The notes beneath the pieces are model-generated. The model searched no databases, was not told the DNA's origin, and saw only the letters and a program-made list of their open reading frames with translations. From contig NZ_LT835161.1 of the NCBI RefSeq assembly GCF_900169715.1, forward strand, positions 496,001-560,000: DNA of 64,000 bases, in the 5' to 3' direction. A program made the translations under genes and the position numbers. The DNA comes from Kocuria massiliensis. GTDB lineage: Bacteria; Actinomycetota; Actinomycetes; Actinomycetales; Micrococcaceae. How positions within the stretch are numbered: position 1 is the stretch's first letter; every line of letters begins with the position of its first letter. Below are positions 8,892 to 18,033 of the stretch, piece after piece.

Positions 8892-9836
8892 TTAGTACGT
8901 CCACACCTTGGTGTAGGGGCGTTCGGCGAGAGGCTGTTTGCGCCGCAAGAGCCACACGAGCATGGCCGTGTTGATCATGCCGACGGCGAGAATCAGGCAC
9001 AGACTCCCCAAGAGCGCGGCGCCCGCGAAGTGTTGGGTCGCGGAGACCGTGTAGGTGGCGACGGCACAGAAACCCAAGAAGAGCCCCGAGATGACCATGA
9101 GCGGGATAATCAGCATCCCGGTGTGGCGGGTGCTGGAGGTGTCCTGATCCTCTGCGGGAATGAAACGGAGGGTCAACAGGCCAATGGTGGTCCAGGCTCC
9201 CACCACGAAGAGTGCTGCCACGATGTCGGCGGGTCGGTGCCACTCGTTAATCACGGTGGCCACGCCGGTCACGACGCTGAAGAGAAACATCAGCAAGGAC
9301 AAGAAGGGCCGCCACTTTTTCGGGGCAGCCAAGAAGAGGGCGGCACCCGCTGCCGCAGCAAAGGTGGTGTGACCCGACGGCAAGGAATTCATGGTGGCTT
9401 CCTGGACACCCAAATTGGGCTTGTCCAGGATGGAGGACTTGAGCAGCTGAGTGGTGCCGTTGGCTCCCGCGGCGGTGAGCAGTCCAATCAAGGCCGGGAC
9501 GAATCGGTGGCGCCGAACCAGCACAATGACGATGCCGATGAGCGCGAGGACCCCAGAGATGAGCGGCAATGCATTGAGCAACGTCACGGAGGACTGGCTA
9601 TAACGGCGAAGGTTATTGCTGACCTCGGAGAGCGCCGTTTGGTCGATCCATTGCCCCGAATAGCTGTCCAGGAAGGCCCAGATCGTCGCCCAAAGACCGG
9701 CAATCATCACGGCCAGGACAATGAGATGTTTGATGACGACCTTGGTGGTTGGCGGCTGGAACGAACTTTTCCTTCGTGCCGACGGCCAATCGCGGTCGGG
9801 GCCTTGGCCCATAGCCGGGGTTGGCTCGGTGGTCAT
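8892..9836 (-). CDS. PAP2-family membrane phosphatase
   Basis: 314 residues with about six helices. The three-part PAP2 signature is readable: KSSILDKPNLG, SLPSGHTTFAAA and VINEWHRPADIVAALF, giving the catalytic Ser-Gly-His and the His/Asp pair. Likely substrates are lipid pyrophosphates such as undecaprenyl or phosphatidylglycerol phosphate, acting at the outer membrane leaflet; that is family knowledge, not specific evidence. The start is the ATG at 9836. Confidence 0.88.
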   Translation of the reverse strand: MTTEPTPAMGQGPDRDWPSARRKSSFQPPTTKVVIKHLIVLAVMIAGLWATIWAFLDSYSGQWIDQTALSEVSNNLRRYSQSSVTLLNALPLISGVLALIGIVIVLVRRHRFVPALIGLLTAAGANGTTQLLKSSILDKPNLGVQEATMNSLPSGHTTFAAAAGAALFLAAPKKWRPFLSLLMFLFSVVTGVATVINEWHRPADIVAALFVVGAWTTIGLLTLRFIPAEDQDTSSTRHTGMLIIPLMVISGLFLGFCAVATYTVSATQHFAGAALLGSLCLILAVGMINTAMLVWLLRRKQPLAERPYTKVWTY

Positions 9837-9987
9837 GCGCCTGGGACCCCCTCATCTCATCGTCGGTCAACTGCTCTTTTTCGAGGATGCCAGGGAGACC
9901 TGCCCGTTTCTCGGAATTTTCCTGAATATTCCCTGGTGACCGGTGACGAGCTTCGCGTTGTGCGCCAAGACGGTGCACAGTGGGAGC

Positions 9988-10992
9988 ATGAGCCTACCCA
10001 ATTGTCCGTCCCTGGAAGAGTTGCAGGAGACGGCCGTCGTCGTATCGGTGCCGCTGAATGTTCGATTTCGTGGGGTAACCCACCGAGAAGCGTTGCTGTT
10101 TCGTGGACCTGAGGGATGGGGCGAATTCTGCCCCTTCCTTGAGTACGAAGCCCCAGAAGCCTCGCGATGGCTCGCCTGTGCGATCGAATCTGCATGGCGT
10201 CCGTTCCCGACGCCGGTGCGTGAAGAAGTTCCCGTGAACGCCACCGTCCCTGCGGTCGGGCCGGATCGTGTCGCCGAGGTGCTGGCGCGGTCCCGCGGTG
10301 TGGTGCGCGAGGTCAAGATCAAGGTCGCCGAGCGTGGGCAGAGCTTGGAGGATGATCTCGCGCGGATCGCGGCGGTTCGCAGGGTCGTTCCTGACGCCGT
10401 CGTGAAGATGGACGCGAATGGCGGTTGGGACCATGAGAGTGCGGTGGTTGCTCTTCGGGCCTTTGCGGAATTCGAACCGGCCTATGTGGAGCAACCCGTC
10501 CCCACGATTCCGGGACTGGCACGTTTGCGTGAGGCTGTAGATCGCGAAGACCTCGGAGTTCCCATCGCCGCGGATGAATCGGTTCGGAAAGAAACGGACC
10601 CGTTGCGAGTGGCCGCCGAGGGGGCCGCGGACCTCATCGTGGTCAAAGCGGCGCCCCTCGGCGGGCCGGAGAATGCCCTCCGAGTGATCCGAGAGTCTGG
10701 GTTACCGGCGGTGGTGAGCTCGGCATTGGAGACGTCCGTTGGGATGAGCGCGGGCTTGGCGCTGGCAGCCGCATTGCCGGAGCTGTCGCACGGGTGTGGC
10801 CTGGGCACGGCGTCGTTATTCACCGGCGATCTGGTGGCACACCCGTTGATTCCCGAGGACGGTTTTCTCCCGGCGGTACGGACCGAACCTGATCCTGCGC
10901 GCGTTGAACGGTACGCCGTCGGTGGCGAACGACGCGACTGGTGGATGGAGCGGCTCCGTGCCTGCTACACCGAGCTGAATGGTCGGGCCTAG
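9988..10992 (+). CDS. menC: o-Succinylbenzoate synthase
   Basis: 334 residues, enolase superfamily (muconate-lactonizing subgroup). It dehydrates SHCHC to o-succinylbenzoate, the substrate of MenE. The acid/base lysine lies in VKIKVAERG, metal ligands in VVKMDANGGW, YVEQPVPT and IAADESVR, and the second lysine in LIVVKAAPLGG. A CACAGT -10 box 6 nt before ATG 9988 suggests a leaderless message and disfavours the upstream 9943 codon. It converges with the seven-gene operon that intervenes before menD. Confidence 0.93.
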   Translation: MSLPNCPSLEELQETAVVVSVPLNVRFRGVTHREALLFRGPEGWGEFCPFLEYEAPEASRWLACAIESAWRPFPTPVREEVPVNATVPAVGPDRVAEVLARSRGVVREVKIKVAERGQSLEDDLARIAAVRRVVPDAVVKMDANGGWDHESAVVALRAFAEFEPAYVEQPVPTIPGLARLREAVDREDLGVPIAADESVRKETDPLRVAAEGAADLIVVKAAPLGGPENALRVIRESGLPAVVSSALETSVGMSAGLALAAALPELSHGCGLGTASLFTGDLVAHPLIPEDGFLPAVRTEPDPARVERYAVGGERRDWWMERLRACYTELNGRA

Positions 10993-11016
10993 CGGTTCTC
11001 TCCGAGGGCATCGGGT

Positions 11017-12072
11017 TTAGACATGTCCGCCCCAATGCACCGCGGACCACGGAAGGCGGGGCGTCTCGGATGCGGACGAGAGGTGATGCGGGGAGAACTG
11101 CGTCACCGCTGGAACTTCGTCGATGTCGGTAAAGACGGGGTCGAGGTACCGATGGCCGGTGTCGGGGCAGATCATCAGGACGGCGTGGTGCGGTGCCGTG
11201 GGGTGTGAGAGCGCGTCGCGGGCCACGGCGTAGGCTGCCCCCGAGCTGAGACCCGCGAAGAGAGCATGGTCCCGGCAGAGCGATACCGATCCGGCTCGAC
11301 TTACGCGGTAGGAAACCCAATGGATCCGCTCATACATATCGTGGCGCACATTGCGGAACGGTATGGAGCTGCCGATTCCGGCGATGAGCATATCTGGGTC
11401 TTCGACGTCTTCGGATCCGAAGGTGACGGACCCAAACGGTTGAATTCCGGTGAGGCTCACGTCAAGCCCGCCCTCGGCTAGTCCGGTCGCGAGCGCCGCG
11501 CTGGAGACTCCCGACCCGACGGGCGCGACGAGTTCCACCGAGTTCACGCCCTCGTCGGCCAGTAGTTTACCCGCGGCATGCGCGAGGGGGCCATATCCGA
11601 GGCAGTGAACGTCGTCGTGATACTGCTGCATCCAATGCCACTCAGGGTTGTGTTCCAGCAGCGTTAAGACCCGAGCGACGCGGAGGTCTTGGTCCGCTCG
11701 GAGGGACGTGGACGGAGGCATCTGCTCCAGCTCGGCGCCAAACATTGCCAATTGTGCGCGAAGCACCGGATCGATGGTCGTTGAGCCGATGATGTAACAC
11801 TTCAGGTCGTATTCGTGACACGCCATCGCCAGGGCGCAAGCGTAGATGCCGCTGGACGAGTCAATGACGGTGTCGCCCGGGGAAATTTTTCCGATCTCCA
11901 AGAGGTGCTCGAGGGCCGCGCGGGCCGACCAGGCTTTCATGACCTCGAAGCGCAACGCGTAGAGGTTCGGTTCGAGGCTGATCAGATCGGGAGCGCCTAG
12001 CGCTTGGCCGGCATGGGTTGTTATGGACTGGGGGAGACCGGGCTTGGGGGCATGTGGTTCAGCAGGAAGCAT
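11017..12072 (-). CDS. Divergent PLP-dependent enzyme, cysteine-synthase (fold type II) superfamily
   Basis: 351 residues from ATG 12072, which has GGA upstream and overlaps the kinase gene by 14 nt; GTG 12117 is possible. The PLP lysine appears to be in FEVMKAWSARAALEHLL. SSSGIYACALAM replaces the usual TSGNTG loop that binds the substrate carboxylate, and the phosphate-binding Gly stretch is VGSGVSSAAL. The family performs beta-replacement on O-acetyl- or O-phospho-serine/threonine; SbnA makes a diaminopropionate precursor this way. Lying last in an operon with an amino-acid kinase and metal-type ABC genes, it may use the kinase product. It is unlikely to be the housekeeping cysteine synthase because the loop differs. 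Confidence 0.75.
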   Translation of the reverse strand: MLPAEPHAPKPGLPQSITTHAGQALGAPDLISLEPNLYALRFEVMKAWSARAALEHLLEIGKISPGDTVIDSSSGIYACALAMACHEYDLKCYIIGSTTIDPVLRAQLAMFGAELEQMPPSTSLRADQDLRVARVLTLLEHNPEWHWMQQYHDDVHCLGYGPLAHAAGKLLADEGVNSVELVAPVGSGVSSAALATGLAEGGLDVSLTGIQPFGSVTFGSEDVEDPDMLIAGIGSSIPFRNVRHDMYERIHWVSYRVSRAGSVSLCRDHALFAGLSSGAAYAVARDALSHPTAPHHAVLMICPDTGHRYLDPVFTDIDEVPAVTQFSPHHLSSASETPRLPWSAVHWGGHV

Positions 12073-13000
12073 GGTGTGGTTCCGATCGTCGTTCAAGGGT
12101 CGGGGGAAAACCTGCACGCGTCAGGGCATCGCGCGCTTGGGTGATCTTGTGGGCGGTGCCGGGGGAGCGATCGTCGAGGAGGAGACCGCAAACATTTCCG
12201 CTGTGGGCAATTTGTACGCCCACGCCGTCCACGGATCGGCAGATCTCAAGCACCTCATCGAACCCTGGCTGATGGACGCGACGCTGATTAATCTCCGCAG
12301 AGCGCGTGGCCACTCGCCCTAGCAGTCTCGGGTCTCCTCGCGTGATGGCCCGCCCTATTTCTCGACGCAGGCGGTGGAATTCCCGCCGCTCCGAGCGTGA
12401 GTAGGGCTCATGGTGCATCGCCAAGGTATTGACGGGCTCGCGGGACAATCGGCAGCCCACCAACGCGAGGGGCGGAAAAGGGCGCTGCCACTGTCGGAGG
12501 AGCCGCGCGTGGCGTTGGGCAAACAGGACGGGGCAGGATTCGAAGGCCAGTGGGTCCGAAGCCACCTCAGCGCGTACCGCAAGCCGACTGATTTCCCACC
12601 GTGAGAGGTCGACGCCGCAGCTCGAGCAAACCGCGCGAACCGTCGCGATCACGTCGGACGTCGACGAGCCCATGCCCCAGCCGCGATCCTCCTGGCTGGA
12701 AATATCCACGACGCCGCCGGGTGGAGGCGTACCGCCGTGCCGTTGGCAAGCCTCCAAGGTCAAAGCCGCTGCTCGTGCGGATTTGGGACGGTCCCCGGAA
12801 ACCCTGATTCCCGGCGCGTCGTCTGGGTGAAAGACGGCGTGAGTCTGGATCTCAGGGATGGGGACCGTCACGAGTCCTGGAACGTAGGTTCGACTCTCGT
12901 CGTCCCAGAAACATCCCTGGAGGAATTCCCCGTGGTGCCTGATGCACTTTCCGTGGCCCACGGGGAACGTTTCGGATCCTTGGACGGCCTCGCCGCTCAC
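12059..13000 (-). CDS. GHMP-family kinase resembling PduX (L-threonine kinase)
   Basis: 313 residues from GTG 13000, which overlaps the upstream MFS stop in GTGA. The GHMP ATP-binding motif is GWGMGSSTSDVIA near residue 99, preceded by the PduX-type GEFLQG near residue 29 and followed by a C-terminal glycine-rich block ending GVQIAHSGNVCGLLLDD. PduX phosphorylates L-threonine to O-phospho-L-threonine. Here the next gene encodes a fold-II PLP enzyme, so O-phospho-L-serine or -threonine is a plausible product to be used for beta-replacement. No cobalamin nucleotide-loop genes (cobD, cobU) are nearby, which weakens a B12 role. Confidence 0.75.
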   Translation of the reverse strand: MSGEAVQGSETFPVGHGKCIRHHGEFLQGCFWDDESRTYVPGLVTVPIPEIQTHAVFHPDDAPGIRVSGDRPKSARAAALTLEACQRHGGTPPPGGVVDISSQEDRGWGMGSSTSDVIATVRAVCSSCGVDLSRWEISRLAVRAEVASDPLAFESCPVLFAQRHARLLRQWQRPFPPLALVGCRLSREPVNTLAMHHEPYSRSERREFHRLRREIGRAITRGDPRLLGRVATRSAEINQRRVHQPGFDEVLEICRSVDGVGVQIAHSGNVCGLLLDDRSPGTAHKITQARDALTRAGFPPTLERRSEPHHASC

Positions 13001-14295
13001 GAATCGTCCCCCGTTGAGGAGGCGTTCAAGGCGGAGTGCTGTGCGGGGCGGAGTCGCACGGCCGTAAAGGCAGCGGCACCGATCGCGACGGCGGTGGTCA
13101 CGGCCAGCACCAGCCCGACTCCGTGCCATCCGCCGAGCGCCAAGCCCAGCCCAGCGATGGAGGCGCCAATGCACACGCCGAGGCTTTGCCCTGCACCGTT
13201 GAGCCCGAGAATGGTGCCGCGATGGCCCGAAGATTGTCCGACAAGAATCACGGTCACCGATGCGGCGAGCACCGCGTGTGAGGCACCGAGGGTTGCCGTC
13301 GCGCAGAGAGCCAACGGCGCAGTCGGTGCCATGAAGAGGCCGCCCACGGCGAGGGTAGCCGCGACGGCGGCGACGCATCCGATGAGTGCAGACTGTCGGA
13401 GGTCTCTCACCGAGCGTAGGGCCTTACCCCCGAACCAGTTCCCCACGAAGAACGCAGAACCCGAGAGCGTCCAAACGAGAGAAAATATGCCGGGGCCAAG
13501 ATTGAAACGCTCGTGATAAAACACGGCGAGATACGCGAGCTGACCCATGAAAGCCGAGGTGCGGGCCGCCGACGCAATAAGCATGGGAAGAACTCCCCGC
13601 AATTGCCCGGCAATGCGCCACGACGCGAGATATCCTCGGGGTTTTCCGGACGGAGCCTCGGGAGGCGCTGAACTGGACGACGCGAGACTCGTCCACGGGC
13701 TGGCCACCAGTGCGGCCAGCATGATGCATAGGATCGCCGCCGCGACGAAGTCCCCTTGCCACCCCCACAGCATGGCGGGCGCGGCAAGTAACGGGGCCGA
13801 GAGGACCGCGGTCAACGTCATGACGGAAGAGACTTGGGTGGCGGCTCGCCCCGCGGTTGCCTCGTCGTGAAACAAATCTGCTGCCAACGCCGAGGCGGCC
13901 GGGTTCAGCACCGAGGTTGCCGCACCCACGACGAGGCAGAAAAGGACCCACGCCCACGCCGTCGCCACCAGGGCGACGACGCAGGCAAGGGCGAGTACCG
14001 CAAGGGATGCGCCGACGGCGGCGCGCCGGGACACCCGGTCCAGGAGTGGAGCGCAGGTGAACCCGACAATGAGCGCCGCGACGCCGCCGATTCCCCGTAG
14101 GCCCCCCATCAGGGCAGCCGAGGCCCCCGATTCTTGGGTGATCTCCACCAAAAAGTTGGAATAGATCGTGAAGGGCACCAACCCCAGGGCGCAGGCAACC
14201 CAGAGCGGCCACGTTTTCGCTGCAATGTGGCGGTCGGAGGGCTCTGCGCCGCTGGCGGTGGCCTGGGCGCCGGATTCGATGGGGGTCTTAGCCAT
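12997..14295 (-). CDS. MFS transporter, probable exporter of the operon product
   Basis: 432 residues with 12 predicted helices. It contains the family A-type loop LLDRVSRRAAVGASLAVLA after helix 2 and a central basic cytosolic loop. ATG 14295 overlaps the previous stop by 8 nt (ATGGCTAA), showing coupled translation; upstream in-frame codons lie in the neighbour's frame. Between a metal-type uptake system and two small-molecule biosynthetic genes, an efflux role for the product (as for siderophore exporters) is the simplest inference. Confidence 0.82.
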   Translation of the reverse strand: MAKTPIESGAQATASGAEPSDRHIAAKTWPLWVACALGLVPFTIYSNFLVEITQESGASAALMGGLRGIGGVAALIVGFTCAPLLDRVSRRAAVGASLAVLALACVVALVATAWAWVLFCLVVGAATSVLNPAASALAADLFHDEATAGRAATQVSSVMTLTAVLSAPLLAAPAMLWGWQGDFVAAAILCIMLAALVASPWTSLASSSSAPPEAPSGKPRGYLASWRIAGQLRGVLPMLIASAARTSAFMGQLAYLAVFYHERFNLGPGIFSLVWTLSGSAFFVGNWFGGKALRSVRDLRQSALIGCVAAVAATLAVGGLFMAPTAPLALCATATLGASHAVLAASVTVILVGQSSGHRGTILGLNGAGQSLGVCIGASIAGLGLALGGWHGVGLVLAVTTAVAIGAAAFTAVRLRPAQHSALNASSTGDDS

Positions 14296-15136
14296 GTTCA
14301 GACATCCCCCTGTCTCGATACAGATACAGAGGGGACGCGTCTGCGCTGAATTGCGAGAACGGGAAGTGCTCGGCACTCAGCGCTGCGACAGAGGAACCGA
14401 GAAATTCTCGGGCAATCGCGGCTCCTGACTGCGCGTACACGGCCAGCGGGATCCCGCGCTCGCGGCATTGCTGACGAAGCGGGTCAAACGTCCCGTTTCC
14501 GAGCGTCATGCCCGTGGCAATCACCGCATCTGCTTGGGCAATCACCTTCGTCATATCCCGCTCGACGGGATCGCCCCACTGGGTTTCCGTCATGGAGAGG
14601 TCGCAAGGCAACGGGACGGCGTCGTGCTTCCGTATGGCTTCAACGAGCGGATTCACGACCCCGATGAGTCCGACCTGCATACCCGGCTTGAGGTCGAGCA
14701 TGCCCGCAATCTCACGGTCCCGAGCGATCGCTCGTTCCCTCGGCGTTCCCGTGGGAAGATGCACGATGCTCGCCCGCGGGTCCTCCCGATGTGGCGAGGC
14801 TGCACCAAGCCAGGCATCCAGAGTCGCCGTTCGTAGTGGCTGGGACGGATGGGCCAGGAGATCGCGCACCGGCACCCCGGACATTTCCGCGATTTCCGGC
14901 GAGAGCTCGCCTTCTTCGAAGGCACAGGCTCCAAAGGCCGAACCAATGCGAACCAACACGTAGCGGTTTCGGTACAGGGCCCCACCGGCGCTCAGCCGGG
15001 TGCCATGCTGAATCCAAAAGACGCTACTCGCTAGTGTGGGCTCGTCACCGCGCGCCGTCGTCGACGATTCACGTTCGACGACGGCGTCGATCAGATCAGC
15101 GATCGTCCAGTCACCTGAGGTTGCGAGAACGCTCAT
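14288..15136 (-). CDS. DUF364-type Rossmann-like protein (putative metal-chelate-related)
   Basis: 282 residues. The C-terminal half matches the DUF364 pattern: LKPGMQVGLIGVVNPLVEAI, then IAQADAVIATGMTLGNGTFD near residue 207, then a Ser/Ala loop (AQSGAAIARE). The N-terminal 120 residues would be the DUF4213-like enolase-N domain. Pfam describes DUF364 as a putative heavy-metal chelation domain, with no settled biochemistry. It overlaps both neighbours (ATGA upstream, 8 nt downstream), so it is an integral part of the operon. A role in releasing or modifying a metal chelate is inference. Confidence 0.7.
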   Translation of the reverse strand: MSVLATSGDWTIADLIDAVVERESSTTARGDEPTLASSVFWIQHGTRLSAGGALYRNRYVLVRIGSAFGACAFEEGELSPEIAEMSGVPVRDLLAHPSQPLRTATLDAWLGAASPHREDPRASIVHLPTGTPRERAIARDREIAGMLDLKPGMQVGLIGVVNPLVEAIRKHDAVPLPCDLSMTETQWGDPVERDMTKVIAQADAVIATGMTLGNGTFDPLRQQCRERGIPLAVYAQSGAAIAREFLGSSVAALSAEHFPFSQFSADASPLYLYRDRGMSEHG

Positions 15137-16161
15137 CGAAGACCTTTTTCTTTGAGGTAGTCGCTGAGCTTTTCAGCAGCCTCCATGTTGCGCGGGCTGG
15201 AGATCGCCTCGCCGTAGTCCATGATGTAGATGTTGTCGTTCCGGACTGCCGGCGAATCCTTCAACGGGGACTGGGTCTTGAGGTACTGAATCTTCTCTTG
15301 GACAGGCTGTTTGTTGTAATCAACGACGACGATCGCTTGCGGTTCCGACTTCACGACCGGCTCCCACCCAACTGTGGTCCACCGAGCGTCGAGGTCTCCG
15401 GTCACAGAATGTGCACCGGCGAGATCAATCACCGAATTCAAGGCGGTGCGACGTCCTGCGGTATAGGGTTCCTTGGTCCCGGAATCGTACACAAACACGT
15501 TGCTCAACGTCTTGGGTCGGGGCGCATCCTGGAGGGCCTTCTGACGCTTCTTCAGGTCGTCCACCAGGTTCGATGCGCGATCTTCAACCTTAAAGATCTT
15601 TCCGAGATCATTGAGATCTTGGTACGTCGCATCGACGGGATCGATATCAGACTTGTTGTTCTTGTAGTTGAAGCAGGTTTCATTTTGCATAAATGAATTG
15701 ATGCCAACCTTTTCCAGCGAATCCGGGGTGACACCCCGCTCTTCGCTGAATCCTGCTTGCCATCCGGCAAACACCCAGTCGGCTTTGGCGCTGACCACGG
15801 CTTCCTGACCGAGCACCGTGTCAGAGATGGTGTCGGTCTTGCTGTAGTCCTCCTTGTACGGGGACTTGTCGATCACGGAAGAGACGGTCGCAGGCAGGAC
15901 AATGCCGCGCATCGAATCGGAGAGTCCGAGGGAGAACATCTTTTCGATCGCGGAGACGTCGTAGGCCACCGGGTTCTTCGGGGTTGCATAGGTCGTGGTG
16001 CGGCCACAGTTGGTGACGGACGTCTTATCTTCCTTCGGGGAGTCCGCGGCAACATTTGCGCCGCAACCGCTGACGAGAAGCATGCCGACCAGTCCCACAG
16101 CGGCGAGGGCTGGTCGCCGGAAACCGCGGGTGGTTGAGGATGAGCGATGGATGCTTTTCAC
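15133..16161 (-). CDS. Metal-chelate/siderophore-type ABC transporter substrate-binding lipoprotein
   Basis: 342 residues. It has a lipoprotein signal peptide with lipobox LVSGC (Cys about 33) and a FepB/BtuF-like two-lobe fold: CGRTTTYATPKNPVAYDVSAIEKMFSLGL at the start, then DWVFAGWQAG and the long connecting helix. The GTG start overlaps the ATPase stop (GTGA). The mature N-terminus resembles binding proteins annotated for siderophores, cobalamin or F420-0, so ligand class is a metal chelate or similar anionic small molecule, not certain. Confidence 0.85.
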   Translation of the reverse strand: MKSIHRSSSTTRGFRRPALAAVGLVGMLLVSGCGANVAADSPKEDKTSVTNCGRTTTYATPKNPVAYDVSAIEKMFSLGLSDSMRGIVLPATVSSVIDKSPYKEDYSKTDTISDTVLGQEAVVSAKADWVFAGWQAGFSEERGVTPDSLEKVGINSFMQNETCFNYKNNKSDIDPVDATYQDLNDLGKIFKVEDRASNLVDDLKKRQKALQDAPRPKTLSNVFVYDSGTKEPYTAGRRTALNSVIDLAGAHSVTGDLDARWTTVGWEPVVKSEPQAIVVVDYNKQPVQEKIQYLKTQSPLKDSPAVRNDNIYIMDYGEAISSPRNMEAAEKLSDYLKEKGLR

Positions 16162-16970
16162 GAGACCTCCAAGGTTCGAGTAATGGGAAAAAGGAGATGG
16201 ATCGCCCCGGTATCGGGGCGGCGGATGAGAGTCGGACGGACGCCGTACACCGCTTCGACGGTTGCCGGGTCCAATGACTCGTGGGGTGGTCCATCGGCCA
16301 CGATGGCGCCCCCGGACATCACGATCACGCGATCACAAAGGCCGGCGGCAAGATTGAGGTCGTGTAGAGCGAGTACGGCGGTAGCCGGGCTACCACCCGC
16401 GGAACTTTCCCGGACGAACCGATGAACCTCGGTGGCCAGGTCGAGTTGATGGCTCAGGTCCAGGTGATTGGTCGGCTCGTCGAGGAGCAGGTATCGGGGC
16501 CGCTGAGCAAAGGCCCTCGCCAAAAGGGTGCGCTGCCTCTCGCCGCCGGAAAGCCCGAGAATGCTTCGGTCCGCGTGCGCGGCCATGCCCGTTCGCTCGA
16601 GGGCTTGTTCCACGGCGTCCTGGATGGTTGGTGGCGTCGCCTTGGGTCCTGCCGCAGCCCCCAACGCCACGACCTCCGCCACCGTGAAGTCCAGCTCGGG
16701 CCGCTCCTCTTGCGGCAAAGCCGCGATGAGCTGTGCGGATTCTGCGAAGGAGAGGTCGTCGATTTTTCGACCGTCGATCAGGATGGTTCCGCCGGTCGGA
16801 CGTGAGGCCCTGTACAGCGCTCGAAGCACCGTGGATTTGCCACAACCGTTGGGCCCCACCAATCCAACGACGCTGCCCGGCCGGAGTGACACGGTGAGGT
16901 CCTGGACGACCGTTGTGCCGGCAACGGAGAGGTGGAGCTGATTCAGATGCATTCCGGGTTCTGAGGTCAT
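16158..16970 (-). CDS. ABC transporter ATP-binding protein, FecE/FhuC type
   Basis: 270 residues with all nucleotide-binding motifs: Walker A GPNGCGKST near residue 38, signature LSGGERQR near residue 140, Walker B YLLLDEPTNHLD, and the switch histidine in ALHDLNLA. The D-loop and Q-loop fit the type II (FecE/BtuD) importer class. ATG overlaps the permease stop (ATGA). With the flanking permease and binding protein it forms a complete single-permease importer, presumably as a permease homodimer. Confidence 0.93.
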   Translation of the reverse strand: MTSEPGMHLNQLHLSVAGTTVVQDLTVSLRPGSVVGLVGPNGCGKSTVLRALYRASRPTGGTILIDGRKIDDLSFAESAQLIAALPQEERPELDFTVAEVVALGAAAGPKATPPTIQDAVEQALERTGMAAHADRSILGLSGGERQRTLLARAFAQRPRYLLLDEPTNHLDLSHQLDLATEVHRFVRESSAGGSPATAVLALHDLNLAAGLCDRVIVMSGGAIVADGPPHESLDPATVEAVYGVRPTLIRRPDTGAIHLLFPITRTLEVS

Positions 16971-18031
16971 CGGGATCCTCCGAAGACGTATCCGCGGCGT
17001 CGCAACAACATGATGAAAACGGGGACCCCGAAGAGGGCCGTGACGACGCCGAGCGGAAGCTCCCGGGGAGGGGTTGCGACGCGGCTGGCTAGGTCAACCC
17101 AAATCATGAAGATCGCGCCCAGCAAGGGAGCGATCAGGGTCGCCGTGCGATGGGCCGGGCCGAAGACGATGCGGGTGAGGTGGGGAATGACCAAGCCGAC
17201 GAAGCCGATGGTTCCCGCGACGGAGACGAGCGTCGCGGTGCCCAAGACGGTGACGAAAAAGAGGCGGCGACGGAGAGCATCGGGGTCCACCCCCAGGGAT
17301 GCTGAGGAACCGTCACCCATGGAAATGACGTCCATGTCCGAGGCCTTCGCACGGAGGTACACGACGCACCCGATGGTGACGACCGCCGTCAAGGGGAGTT
17401 GCTGCCAGGTGGCTCCGCCGAGCGAACCCAACATCCAGAACATGACCGATCGTGCGGCGTCGCCTCGGGAGGCGAAAAAGACGATGGCGGACATCAGTGC
17501 CTGAAAACCGAAGGAGAGGACGACGCCGGTGAGAATCAGACGAACCGGGGCCACGCCTTGTGGCGTTCGGGAGAGCGCATAGACGACGACCGAGGCTATC
17601 AGCGCCCCGGCGAAAGCCGCCGTGGAGAGGGCGTATACCCCAAGGGACGAGAACACTCCCCAAGAGACCACGGCGCTTGCCCCTACCGAAGCGCCGGAGG
17701 AGATGCCCAGAATGAACGGGTCGGCGAGCGGATTGCGAACCATGGCCTGGGCTGCGATTCCCAAGGCGCTCAGCCCAGCGCCCACGAGACCGGCCATGAG
17801 GACCCGTGGGGTGCGAATATCAACGACCACCGTGTAGTCCGTCAGCTCATCGGAGGCGATGGATCCGCCGGTGAGCCAGGCCCAAAGATGGGAGAAGGTC
17901 TGAGGTAGGGGATAAGCAGCCGCTCCCCATGAGATCGCGGCGAGGATTGACGCGCCGAGGACCGCGATAAGAAATATCGCGAGGGCTCCGTGGCGGTTGG
18001 GGGTCAGGCGAGCAATGGTCCGGTTCATCAT
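16967..18031 (-). CDS. ABC transporter permease, FecCD family
   Basis: 354 residues, about ten helices, type II importer permease. The diagnostic segments are DIRTPRVLMAGLVGAGLSALGI, NPLADPFILGISSGASVGAS and FVGLVIPHLTRI, the last being the coupling region for the ATPase. It is first in the operon. The initiating ATG (18031; a second ATG at 18028) is only 2 nt from a perfect Fur/Zur-type palindrome, so transcription must start inside or next to that site and the message is probably leaderless. Confidence 0.92.
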   Translation of the reverse strand: MMNRTIARLTPNRHGALAIFLIAVLGASILAAISWGAAAYPLPQTFSHLWAWLTGGSIASDELTDYTVVVDIRTPRVLMAGLVGAGLSALGIAAQAMVRNPLADPFILGISSGASVGASAVVSWGVFSSLGVYALSTAAFAGALIASVVVYALSRTPQGVAPVRLILTGVVLSFGFQALMSAIVFFASRGDAARSVMFWMLGSLGGATWQQLPLTAVVTIGCVVYLRAKASDMDVISMGDGSSASLGVDPDALRRRLFFVTVLGTATLVSVAGTIGFVGLVIPHLTRIVFGPAHRTATLIAPLLGAIFMIWVDLASRVATPPRELPLGVVTALFGVPVFIMLLRRRGYVFGGSR

Positions 18032-18033
18032 GA

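Noticed and set aside
14791-15696. Plus-strand frame of 301 codons across the binding lipoprotein
   Set aside because: Antisense to a lipoprotein with lipobox and coupled start; no domain recognised.
15133-18031. Labelling the transporter as F420-0 or cobalamin uptake
   Set aside because: The lipoprotein N-terminus resembles those groups, but neighbouring kinase, PLP and MFS genes and the Fur-type site do not support either; left as metal-chelate type.
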